From Desulfobacteraceae bacterium (GTDB taxonomy: Bacteria; Desulfobacterota; DSM-4660; Desulfatiglandales; Desulfatiglandaceae), in the NCBI GenBank assembly GCA_030642205.1, contig DAOWOF010000027.1, positions 1 to 15,944 on the forward strand: DNA of 15,944 nucleotides, in the 5' to 3' direction. The notes under the pieces were generated by a model. It saw only the letters and a program-made list of their open reading frames with translations, was not told the origin of the DNA and did no database searches. The position numbers were made by a program, and so were the translations under genes. This document shows, piece by piece, positions 7,195 through 14,504 of the stretch. Position 1 is the stretch's first letter; each line of letters starts with the position of its first letter.

Positions 7195-10080
7195 TCAGAT
7201 ATCTTTTATCTCCTCGCCCAATGCCACACAGGCCAGATTATATTCTAATTCAATATGTTTTAATATTTCCTTTGCGGTATCTGTTTTTTTCTTGCGGCCC
7301 ATTTCTTCTATCTCTTTGCAAAATGTTGAAAGTCTGACAGCGCCCACGTTGGCGCTAGAAGATTTAAGACTATGAGCCGCTTCATAGATGGACACCGGGT
7401 TGTCTTTTTCTACAGATTCCTTTAGGGTTTTTAGTATTGCTGGAGATTTTTCCATGTATAATCTTATGATTTTTACCAGGATATTAGGGACCTCGGGACG
7501 TTGCATGGCTATAAGATCATCAAGAACGCCATGATCGAGTATTTCTTCTGATTTGTTATCATGATCAGCCTCTTTTGATTGAGAAACTGTCTGTAAATCC
7601 AGGTTGTTATCCTGTACTCCTACCCACCGTTTTATAATTTCCCGTATTTGATCTCCGTTAAAAGGCTTGCTTAAATAATCATCCATGCCAGCTTCCTGAC
7701 ATTTTTCCACAATACCTTTTTCAACATTTGCGGTTAGCGCAATAATAGGAACACGTTGGGTATAGCCTTTTTCCTGTTCAAGCCTGCGGATTTCCATGGC
7801 AGCGCTAAATCCATCCATCTCCGGCATATGGCAGTCCATCAAAATCAGATCAAATTTATGCTGTAATGCGGCATTAATTGCTTGTCTGCCATTTTCAGCT
7901 ACTTCTATGCGATGACAGCCAATCAATTTCAACATATTAATCCCCACTTCCTGATTTACAGGATTATCTTCAGCCAGAAGGATATGAGCATTGAGTCCTG
8001 CTATTCCATCAGTCTTTATAGCATTTTCAAAACCATTATCTGCTTTAGTAACTGGTGTATTTGTAACGATGGCCATGCATTTATAAAGTTCAGCCTGGCG
8101 TACTGGTTTCCTAAGGTAACGTTGGATTCCTGCATTATTAGCTTCCTTTTCTATATCTTTATCAAAACCCGCGGAGCTAAGCATCACCAGATATAATTCA
8201 GGGATTTGCGGATCAGCCTTAATCTTACGCGCAAGCTCAATTCCGTCCACATCAGGCATAAACCAATCCAAAATGGCAATTTCATAGGGATTCCCTTTTG
8301 CGGCTGCGGCACGCAACAGTTCCAATGCCTGATAGGCATCTTCAGCGCTGCCATTACGCATTCCCCAAGCAATAACCTGGCGGTGAAGGATCTCTCTGTT
8401 TGTAGCATTATCGTCTACAATCAAGACCCTCATTCCACGAAGACTTTTATTGAGATCCTTTTCCTTTGACCTGTGTTCGGGCTGATACTTGAGCCGAAGG
8501 ATAAACCAGAAAGTGGATCCTTTACCAAGTTCACTTTCTAATCCTATTTTTCCACCCATCAGATCCGCTAAACGGCGAGAAATAGTAAGCCCCAGTCCAG
8601 TGCCACCGTATCTGCGGCTGGTAGAAGTATCTGCCTGGGAAAAAGAATCAAAGATTTTGTCCTTTATCTCAGGCTTTATCCCTATACCTGTATCTATAAC
8701 CTCAAAACGCAGATTGGCATCAACATCCGTCTGCTCAAGAGGAATCACCCGAATAATGATTTCACCCTCATTAGTAAATTTAATCGCGTTCCCCACAAGG
8801 TTTGTCAATATCTGTCGCAGAAGCTTGGGATCACCCTGGTAGAATATCGGAATATCAGGAGGCAAAACTGATGTAAGTTCAAGACCCTTTCTATGAGCTT
8901 GTTCTGCCATGCGGACTGCTAGTTCCTCCAGTATTTCGCGGAGGTTGAAATCGTATGTTTCAATGGTCATTTTACCTGCTTCGATCTTTGAAAAATCAAG
9001 GATATCATTAATGATATCTAATAATGAATTACCTGAACCCTGGATCGTTTCCGCAAAATGCTTTTGTGTGTCTGAAAGTCCTGTAGCCATCAGCAGCTCT
9101 GTCATGCCAAGCACGCCATTCATCGGTGTTCGGATTTCGTGACTCATTGTTGCCAAAAAATCACTCTTGGCACGACTTGCCGCTTCAGCCGCATCCTTTG
9201 CCTTTTCCAATTTATGAATACCCTCTTCTAATTCTTTATTGGCATCGGAAAGTTCATGTGTTCTAATCCGGACCTCCTTTTCAAGTCTTTCGCGGTGTTT
9301 CCCGAGAGCTTCATCACGAGTCTGAATCTGATGGAGCATCTCATTAAATCCATCAATAAGAGTGCCTAATTCGTCTTCGCTCTCCTTGACCGCCCGTACG
9401 GAATAATCTTCTTCTCTTGAAACTCTTTTGATTGTATTGGCAAGGTTGATTATGGGCCGTGATATGATTGGTTGAAGCTTTAGGGCAAAAAAACAGGCCA
9501 TCAAGGTAACTAGTATAATAACCGTAAGTCCAATAAGAGAAGTAATCTTGAAGCTTTTATATATATGTGACATGTCCCTTTGTATCCATACGACTCCAAT
9601 TATTTCGTTATCTAAAGAGATCTCTTCAACTACATCCAAAGAAGAATCAAAAAAGGGTATCCCTTCAAAAAAAGATTTGCTTTGAGCTGCCTTTAATTTT
9701 GAAAAAGATATCGAAAATTGGCTTATATCTTTCTTGGAGGCATCTGTTTTTTTGATTTCGGATCTTTCATAGAAGGCAAAGATATCTCCGGTGCTTGTAA
9801 AAAGTCGGGCAGATGTTATATCTGGAACCGCTTTCAGGACAGAAAGAGTTTGGGTGGCAGATTTGTGATCATTGAAGGTAAGAGCGGCGATACTGTTTAT
9901 CCCAACGGTTTTTGCCAGAGTGGATAGTTCCTCCAGAGAGGATTTGCTTATCCTGAAAGTACTATAGATGCTAAAAGAGATGTAGGTTAAGATAAGGGCG
10001 ATGATGCTTACAAAGACCATCAAGAATATCATTTTATTTTTTATGGAACTTTTTCTTAAAAATTTCACAATACTCTCCAT
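7195..10080 (-). CDS. CHASE8-type hybrid sensor histidine kinase with two receivers and an HPt domain
   Basis: This 961-residue inner-membrane kinase carries a whole phosphorelay. Order: transmembrane segment about 17-40; periplasmic CHASE8-like sensor about 44-175; second transmembrane segment about 179-200; HAMP 200-255; coiled coil about 255-305; HisKA with phospho-acceptor His314 (SHEIRTPMNG); HATPase with N box NLVGNAIKFT (427-436), DTGIGI (463-468) and GGTGLGL (492-498); receiver 1 with Asp605 (ILDWFMPD) and Lys658; receiver 2 with Asp749 (LMDCHMPEMDG) and Lys805; HPt with His903 (AHSLKSSSANVGA). All phosphotransfer residues are intact. It starts two bases after the stop of the YfiR gene, so translation is probably coupled; AAAGGTG lies about 7-13 bases upstream. 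CHASE8 is the domain that YfiR binds in the YfiN diguanylate cyclase, so YfiR is the likely periplasmic partner. The output regulator is not in the window. Confidence 0.95.
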   Translation of the reverse strand: MESIVKFLRKSSIKNKMIFLMVFVSIIALILTYISFSIYSTFRISKSSLEELSTLAKTVGINSIAALTFNDHKSATQTLSVLKAVPDITSARLFTSTGDIFAFYERSEIKKTDASKKDISQFSISFSKLKAAQSKSFFEGIPFFDSSLDVVEEISLDNEIIGVVWIQRDMSHIYKSFKITSLIGLTVIILVTLMACFFALKLQPIISRPIINLANTIKRVSREEDYSVRAVKESEDELGTLIDGFNEMLHQIQTRDEALGKHRERLEKEVRIRTHELSDANKELEEGIHKLEKAKDAAEAASRAKSDFLATMSHEIRTPMNGVLGMTELLMATGLSDTQKHFAETIQGSGNSLLDIINDILDFSKIEAGKMTIETYDFNLREILEELAVRMAEQAHRKGLELTSVLPPDIPIFYQGDPKLLRQILTNLVGNAIKFTNEGEIIIRVIPLEQTDVDANLRFEVIDTGIGIKPEIKDKIFDSFSQADTSTSRRYGGTGLGLTISRRLADLMGGKIGLESELGKGSTFWFILRLKYQPEHRSKEKDLNKSLRGMRVLIVDDNATNREILHRQVIAWGMRNGSAEDAYQALELLRAAAAKGNPYEIAILDWFMPDVDGIELARKIKADPQIPELYLVMLSSAGFDKDIEKEANNAGIQRYLRKPVRQAELYKCMAIVTNTPVTKADNGFENAIKTDGIAGLNAHILLAEDNPVNQEVGINMLKLIGCHRIEVAENGRQAINAALQHKFDLILMDCHMPEMDGFSAAMEIRRLEQEKGYTQRVPIIALTANVEKGIVEKCQEAGMDDYLSKPFNGDQIREIIKRWVGVQDNNLDLQTVSQSKEADHDNKSEEILDHGVLDDLIAMQRPEVPNILVKIIRLYMEKSPAILKTLKESVEKDNPVSIYEAAHSLKSSSANVGAVRLSTFCKEIEEMGRKKKTDTAKEILKHIELEYNLACVALGEEIKDI

Positions 10081-10082
10081 AC

Positions 10083-10646
10083 TTATAACACCTTTAGTGA
10101 AAGTTTGAGAAGCTGTGAGCTTATTATAAGACCTGATTCTTTTCCGGATTGGAGATTAATAATAAACCGGATTTTATTCCCTTGCTTTACCATTCCGATA
10201 ACACCGCCTGTCTCAATAAAGCTGTCAAGGTCGCTTACTGTTAAAATAGCCATGCCTTTTAAGCCGGATAAAATAGCCTTGAGCCTCTTTTCCTCTGATT
10301 TGGCTATGAATATGATATGATATTTGTCTGCTGGATTTATGGTTTTATGGCTGTGAATAATGAGTTTTCGTCCCCGAATCGTTTTTTTTTCGATACTCCT
10401 TAAGGCTGCCCCAAATGGATCTTGACCCAGAATACAAATGTTAAAAGGAGATGCAGGATTGCTAAAGGCCGATTTGGGCCACTCTACAAACTTGGCAAAG
10501 TTATAGAGATATGCAGCTTTGATCTTATATTCACGGCTGGATCCGGATCCTTTTTCTTTCCACGCATATAAACTATTGATTCCGATCAACAAGACAAGGG
10601 CGATAGAGGCCACAAAAGATTTATTGATCATAGATAATCGAAGCAT
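10083..10646 (-). CDS. YfiR family (DUF4154) periplasmic protein
   Basis: This is a 187-residue exported protein with a signal peptide of about 28 residues (LVLLIGINSLYA, AxA-like end). The mature part has the YfiR hallmarks: EYKIKAAYLYNFAKFVEWP (39-57), FNICILGQDPFG (68-79), GMAILTVSDLDSFIETGGVIGM (about 131-152), and a C-terminal SQLLKLSLKVL. YfiR of Pseudomonas is a periplasmic repressor that binds the CHASE8 domain of YfiN; here the neighbour in the same operon is a CHASE8 kinase. The mature protein has only one cysteine, Cys71, so it cannot form the intramolecular disulfides described for Pseudomonas YfiR. Neither the first ATG nor the one at codon 6 (10629-10631) has a clear ribosome site. 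It lies 85 bases after the TonB-dependent receptor and two bases before the kinase. Confidence 0.88.
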   Translation of the reverse strand: MLRLSMINKSFVASIALVLLIGINSLYAWKEKGSGSSREYKIKAAYLYNFAKFVEWPKSAFSNPASPFNICILGQDPFGAALRSIEKKTIRGRKLIIHSHKTINPADKYHIIFIAKSEEKRLKAILSGLKGMAILTVSDLDSFIETGGVIGMVKQGNKIRFIINLQSGKESGLIISSQLLKLSLKVL

Positions 10647-10731
10647 TACAAATTTACCGGAATATAGATGTTATAATGCCATGCCAGCGGCTTAATCCTT
10701 AAATGATAAATAAATAATTTCCAGATAATCC

Positions 10732-12636
10732 CTAAAAGCGCCAGGTTACCTTTCCGTATACACTTCGTTCTATCTCTGTAAGCTCAATAAAAGTCTCCTG
10801 CAGATATTCCGGATGCGCCTCATCCAGGAGATTTTGTCCAACAATACAAAATTCAATATTGTCGGAAGCCTGCCATGCAAGACGAATATCAAGGGTAAGA
10901 TAAGAGTCAATTTCAAGACGGTCCATATTTATTGCATCAATAGCCAGAACATCGTCAACAAAACGAAACCAGAGATTCATGGATAAGTTGTTTTTGAAAG
11001 AGATATTTGAGCCCAGGGACACTTGATGCTTCGGTCCATCACCATTCTGCATTTCCTCAAACTGGTTATGGGTATTTAAGTCTACCTCAAGCAAGCTATA
11101 TGAAAGTTTCCACTGCCACCATGTTGCTGCTTGCCATATAGCCGTCATTTCGATACCATAAGAATTGCCTTTTAATGTATTTTCATATCGAAAAGGTTGA
11201 ACCAGGTATCCGGTTTGAAATTCATAGGCATCAATATGGTTAGCGCGAAGATTTTTATAATCATTGTAGAAAATTGACATATCAATGGAAAGAGATGGGT
11301 CTGGCATCAGACGGTAACCTAGCTCATAAGCAATTAATTCCTCAGACTCATAATCCTTGTCAGGAGTGACTGTTAACGCAATTGGAAAGGGTTGGGGGTT
11401 TAATAGACTTAAGGGCGGAATAACCGAAGTTATAATTGTGATATCGTGTTCAGCCCTGGAAGGAGTCCTTACTGCCCGTGAAATAGCTGTCCAGAAATTA
11501 TGTTCTTGATTCAGAGAAAAAGAAACCCTGAGGCTTGGCTGTATTTCAAAGCCGGAATAGTCATTATACTCAAATTTTGAACCTAGCGTAAGCCATAATC
11601 GTTCTTCAATCAATCTGATGCGATCTTGAAAAAATCCACTGAAAAGATCATCTTCGCGACGATTCGGGTCAATTGACATGGTAGCTTTGCCAATATATTT
11701 GTCATTTATATGACGATAAGCAATTCCCCAGATAATTTCATGTCGTAAAGTAAATTCGAAAGCGTGCTGAAAATCTACATCAAAAATACCCTGTTTCTCA
11801 TTGCCATAAACCTCATTACGTTTACTATGATCATAGTAAATCTGCAAGGTGTAATCTGATGTATCAGAGAGCTTATGCTGCAAGCGTGATGCCAGGCTAT
11901 ATCCCGAATAATCAGCTTCATCCCTGACAGTTTGCAAATAGGGATCGGAAAGCGTCGCAAGGAGTATTGTCTGGTCGATATCCCCTTGATATAAATCTCC
12001 CTGCAAAGTCACTTTGTTTTTTAAGTCTATCTTTGAGTCCATACGGAAACCACTGCGCAGCATATTCCAGTTATCACCAGCGTCATCTCCATATATATTA
12101 ACACCTTCGTCACGCTTAAATCCTTTGCAATATCCACGGATATGAGAATTTTCTCCAAAGGCTTTTCCATAACGGATTGCTCCAAAGCCTTTTTCTTCAT
12201 TTCCAGCGCCAAGGGTTAAAAGACCTCCCTGAGTTTCGCTGGCCTTTTTGGTGATAATATTAATAACTCCATTAACCGCATTTGCGCCCCATAACGTGGC
12301 ACCAGGTCCGCGAATGACTTCAATGCGTTCCACATCTTCAATCATTACATCTACGGCCTCCCAGAATACACCAGAAAATACAGGATTATAAACTGTGCGG
12401 CCATCAATCATTACTAGCAGTTTATTCGCAAAACGACCGTTGAACCCCCTGGCAGTAACTGCCCATTTTGAAGAACCGATACTTCCTATATTAAGACCGG
12501 GAACCATACGCAGAGCTTGAGGAACGCTTGTTACTCCATATGAGGAAAGATCTTTATTCGTGATTACATAGATGGCAGCCGCTGCATTAGCAAGTGACTC
12601 TGGTTTTTTCGATACGGAAAGTACCTCAAGATTCAT
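10732..12636 (-). CDS. TonB-dependent outer-membrane receptor, main body (leader separated by an apparent frameshift)
   Basis: This is a plug-and-barrel receptor of about 634 residues. The plug holds AIYVITNKDLSSYGVTSVPQ, RGFNGRFANKLLVMIDGR, and the late-plug motif IEVIRGPGATLWGANAVNG followed by VINIITKKA. The barrel is rich in alternating aromatic strands and ends in Trp-Arg-Phe, the terminal Phe expected for BAM-inserted barrels. As read from ATG 12634-12636 it has no signal peptide. The same frame is open a little further upstream and reads LSLEAL before MNLEVLSVSKKPE, exactly the usual N-terminal continuation in this family, until a stop at 12676-12678. The missing leader lies in another frame (12636-12812). 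It is probably the first gene of an operon with YfiR and the kinase. The substrate is unknown; no FecA-type N-terminal signalling domain is visible. Confidence 0.88.
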   Translation of the reverse strand: MNLEVLSVSKKPESLANAAAAIYVITNKDLSSYGVTSVPQALRMVPGLNIGSIGSSKWAVTARGFNGRFANKLLVMIDGRTVYNPVFSGVFWEAVDVMIEDVERIEVIRGPGATLWGANAVNGVINIITKKASETQGGLLTLGAGNEEKGFGAIRYGKAFGENSHIRGYCKGFKRDEGVNIYGDDAGDNWNMLRSGFRMDSKIDLKNKVTLQGDLYQGDIDQTILLATLSDPYLQTVRDEADYSGYSLASRLQHKLSDTSDYTLQIYYDHSKRNEVYGNEKQGIFDVDFQHAFEFTLRHEIIWGIAYRHINDKYIGKATMSIDPNRREDDLFSGFFQDRIRLIEERLWLTLGSKFEYNDYSGFEIQPSLRVSFSLNQEHNFWTAISRAVRTPSRAEHDITIITSVIPPLSLLNPQPFPIALTVTPDKDYESEELIAYELGYRLMPDPSLSIDMSIFYNDYKNLRANHIDAYEFQTGYLVQPFRYENTLKGNSYGIEMTAIWQAATWWQWKLSYSLLEVDLNTHNQFEEMQNGDGPKHQVSLGSNISFKNNLSMNLWFRFVDDVLAIDAINMDRLEIDSYLTLDIRLAWQASDNIEFCIVGQNLLDEAHPEYLQETFIELTEIERSVYGKVTWRF

Positions 12637-12812
12637 CAGCGCCTCAAGGCTGAGGTCAGTAAATCTGAAGAAAAATCATCTGATGCCTTTGCAGTGCCAG
12701 CCCAGAGAAATAACAGGATTATAGATAATATCGTAAGTTCAATAAGCTTTTGGATAAGATGGCGTTTATCTGAGCCCTGAACATCAGAAAAACAATGTCT
12801 AAAATAATTCAT
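12636..12812 (-). pseudogene. Signal-peptide fragment of the TonB-dependent receptor (5' part of frameshifted gene)
   Basis: This frame encodes a hydrophobic leader (LTILSIILLFLWAGTAKA) with an AKA-S cleavage site and a short acidic mature start (SDDFSS), then ends at TGA 12636-12638, which shares one base with the receptor ATG (TGATG). It supplies what the receptor lacks: a Sec leader. Joining needs a net -1 shift anywhere between 12675 and 12639; a run of five T on the coding strand (12671-12675) lies at the edge of that interval. The start at 12810-12812 is preferred over the ATG two codons earlier because AAGGA then sits seven bases upstream. It could be a decayed gene, a programmed frameshift, or a sequencing error. 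Confidence 0.7.
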
Positions 12813-12968
12813 TTCCATTTCCTTTTTTTGAATTTATGAGGCATCAAAAATTACCTGATTTCTTCTATCCTTAGATTACAGAATGCATAAATTATGCCAG
12901 CAAAAAGGCCAGGAGAATGGGGGAAATGGGATTACATCTTGAATAGTGAATAAGTTGGCAAGGATGAA

Positions 12969-12997
12969 ATTATAATTAAAACGGTTCATATGAGCAA
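12969..12997 (-). promoter_or_regulatory. Candidate promoter of the receptor-YfiR-kinase operon
   Basis: On the minus strand a perfect -10 TATAAT (12969-12974) is preceded by a 17-nt spacer and a weak -35 TTGCTC (12992-12997). Transcription would start near 12962, about 150 nt before the receptor leader. The rest of the 12819-13122 gap shows no gene. No Fur-type box was seen near this promoter, which matters because TonB receptors are often iron-regulated. Confidence 0.35.
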
Positions 12998-13122
12998 AAG
13001 CAAGAGCGAATAGACTTTAATGACGCATTTTATCCTGTCCTGTCAAGAGGTTCAGCAATATTCAAATGCGGACAAAAGGCAATGGGACTCAAGAGTTGAT
13101 TGATAAAATACGGAAAAAATAC

Positions 13123-14016
13123 TTACAGGAGAAATTTTACAAGGAGAGAGTCAGAAAAGAGATATGAAGGGTCACCGGATATATTGGATGATTCTTGTAT
13201 TTCCTTAATTATTTGAAAACAGAAACGGCCCTCTGTCAGTTTCCCTCGTTTAATACAACCATTTCCATATATATTACATTTTCTGACAAGCTCTTTTAAT
13301 GCATCCTGTAATTGTTCTTTATTAAGCGGTGCATTTTTGACCAGTTTCAAGATGGCTTTTATGCGAAATCGATCCATGCCCTTATATTTTGCTGATAGCT
13401 GATCCGAATGCCCCCCTTCTTTGACCACCAGGTATTGGGGAATCAGGATAACAGGATTTAAACAGCTTATTCGAAGCCATAAATCATAATCTTCACAGGC
13501 AGGCAAGTCCACATCAAAAAGGCCTGTTTGTTCAAAAAGAGTCCTTTTTAACATAACTGCTGATGGGCTCACCAGGCATAGCTTTAATGAGGCCTTAAAG
13601 ATATCTCCAGATGGTTTGAGGTGCTTTTTTTTAGGATTAACCCTAAGTCCATTTCTGATCCAGATCTCTTCTGTCTGGCATATGAGGGCCTTGGGGTGGT
13701 TCCTGAAAAATGCTATTTGGACCGCCAGTTTGTCTGGAAGCCAATAATCATCAGAGTCTAAAAAGGCAATTAAAGGTGCCCTGGAATAGCGAATCCCTGT
13801 ATTACGCGCGGCTGAAACACCAAGGTTGGAATGATGTGAAAGGACCGTAATCCTGCCATCAAAAATCGTAAGGTTTTCCCTTGTTCCATCTGTGGAGTTA
13901 TCATCAACTACAATAATTTCAAAATCAGTAAAGGACTGTTTCAAAACTGATGATATGGCCCTGGTCACTTTTAATGACCGGTTAAAGGTAGGAATAATAA
14001 TACTGACAGCAGGCAT
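13123..14016 (-). CDS. Family 2 glycosyltransferase
   Basis: GT2 enzymes transfer a sugar from a nucleotide-sugar donor to an acceptor at the cytoplasmic side. The 297-residue protein has the GT-A fold N-terminus VSIIIPTFNRS (4-14), the strand VVDDNSTDGT (36-45), ARNTGI (70-75), the metal-binding DxD as LDSDDYW (86-92), and the acceptor-side catalytic ED in CEDYDLWLR (174-182). There is no membrane segment. Its ATG overlaps the stop of the preceding UbiA-half frame by one base (TAATG) and has no ribosome site of its own, so translational coupling is likely. Its place after an IspH-UbiA gene suggests a lipid or polyprenyl-linked acceptor, but this is inference; donor and acceptor are unknown. 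Confidence 0.9.
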   Translation of the reverse strand: MPAVSIIIPTFNRSLKVTRAISSVLKQSFTDFEIIVVDDNSTDGTRENLTIFDGRITVLSHHSNLGVSAARNTGIRYSRAPLIAFLDSDDYWLPDKLAVQIAFFRNHPKALICQTEEIWIRNGLRVNPKKKHLKPSGDIFKASLKLCLVSPSAVMLKRTLFEQTGLFDVDLPACEDYDLWLRISCLNPVILIPQYLVVKEGGHSDQLSAKYKGMDRFRIKAILKLVKNAPLNKEQLQDALKELVRKCNIYGNGCIKRGKLTEGRFCFQIIKEIQESSNISGDPSYLFSDSLLVKFLL

Positions 14017-14504
14017 TATGTTATCAAAAAGAATGCTGCCAGACCAGTCAGGATAAAATTTCCTTCGACTATGGCTTCAAAATTGATACCCGGAATAAAC
14101 CAATGTTTTTCATAGGCCATAAGACAAGCCGTCAAGCCCATAACAGGTATCAGCAGGATATAGAAAGATATTCCAAAAAAATCAAAAAAGGGTATAATAA
14201 TCAGGGTGATACCTAGAATAAAGAGTACGCTTTTTAATAATATAATAGTCCTTTTTTCTCCTAATGTTATAGGTAATGTTTCGATACCCACAATTAAATC
14301 TCCCTGGACTTGACAAATATCAAAAAGGGCTGTTCGTACATAACTAATCAGAAAAGTCACCATAATTGAAGTTAAAGCAACAGGCCAAATGATATCCTGA
14401 GTATTCAGCAAAGGTAATAGAGATATAACCGAAACCCAGGCAAGGGCTTCAGATAAACTTCTTGAACCAGGAATATCTTTAATCTTTACAATCGATATTT
14501 CCAT
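14016..14504 (-). CDS. C-terminal half of a UbiA-type prenyltransferase domain (separated from IspH-UbiA by an apparent frameshift)
   Basis: This frame holds about five membrane segments and the second aspartate motif of the UbiA superfamily, with Asp62 and Asp69 in FDICQVQGDLIVGIETLP followed by LGEKR, which binds prenyl diphosphate through magnesium. It begins IVKIKDIPGSRSLSEALAW, which continues the sequence that stops at the end of the IspH-UbiA frame (YSIPIIPDKKRWKYR). The two frames overlap by 19 bases. No ribosome site precedes the ATG at 14502-14504, only a run of seven A. Joining requires a net -1 shift between 14515 and 14486. As a separate protein it would lack the first aspartate motif and could not form the nine-helix fold. 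It is followed without gap by the glycosyltransferase. Confidence 0.75.
   Translation of the reverse strand: MEISIVKIKDIPGSRSLSEALAWVSVISLLPLLNTQDIIWPVALTSIMVTFLISYVRTALFDICQVQGDLIVGIETLPITLGEKRTIILLKSVLFILGITLIIIPFFDFFGISFYILLIPVMGLTACLMAYEKHWFIPGINFEAIVEGNFILTGLAAFFLIT

Noticed and set aside
12890..12915. TGGCC...TTGCTGGC on the minus strand as a sigma54 promoter.
   Set aside because: The distance between the GG and GC elements is three bases too short.
13027..13046. Minus-strand TTGACA followed by TAAAAT before the receptor operon.
   Set aside because: The spacer is only eight bases, too short for a sigma70 promoter; the TATAAT at 12969-12974 is better.
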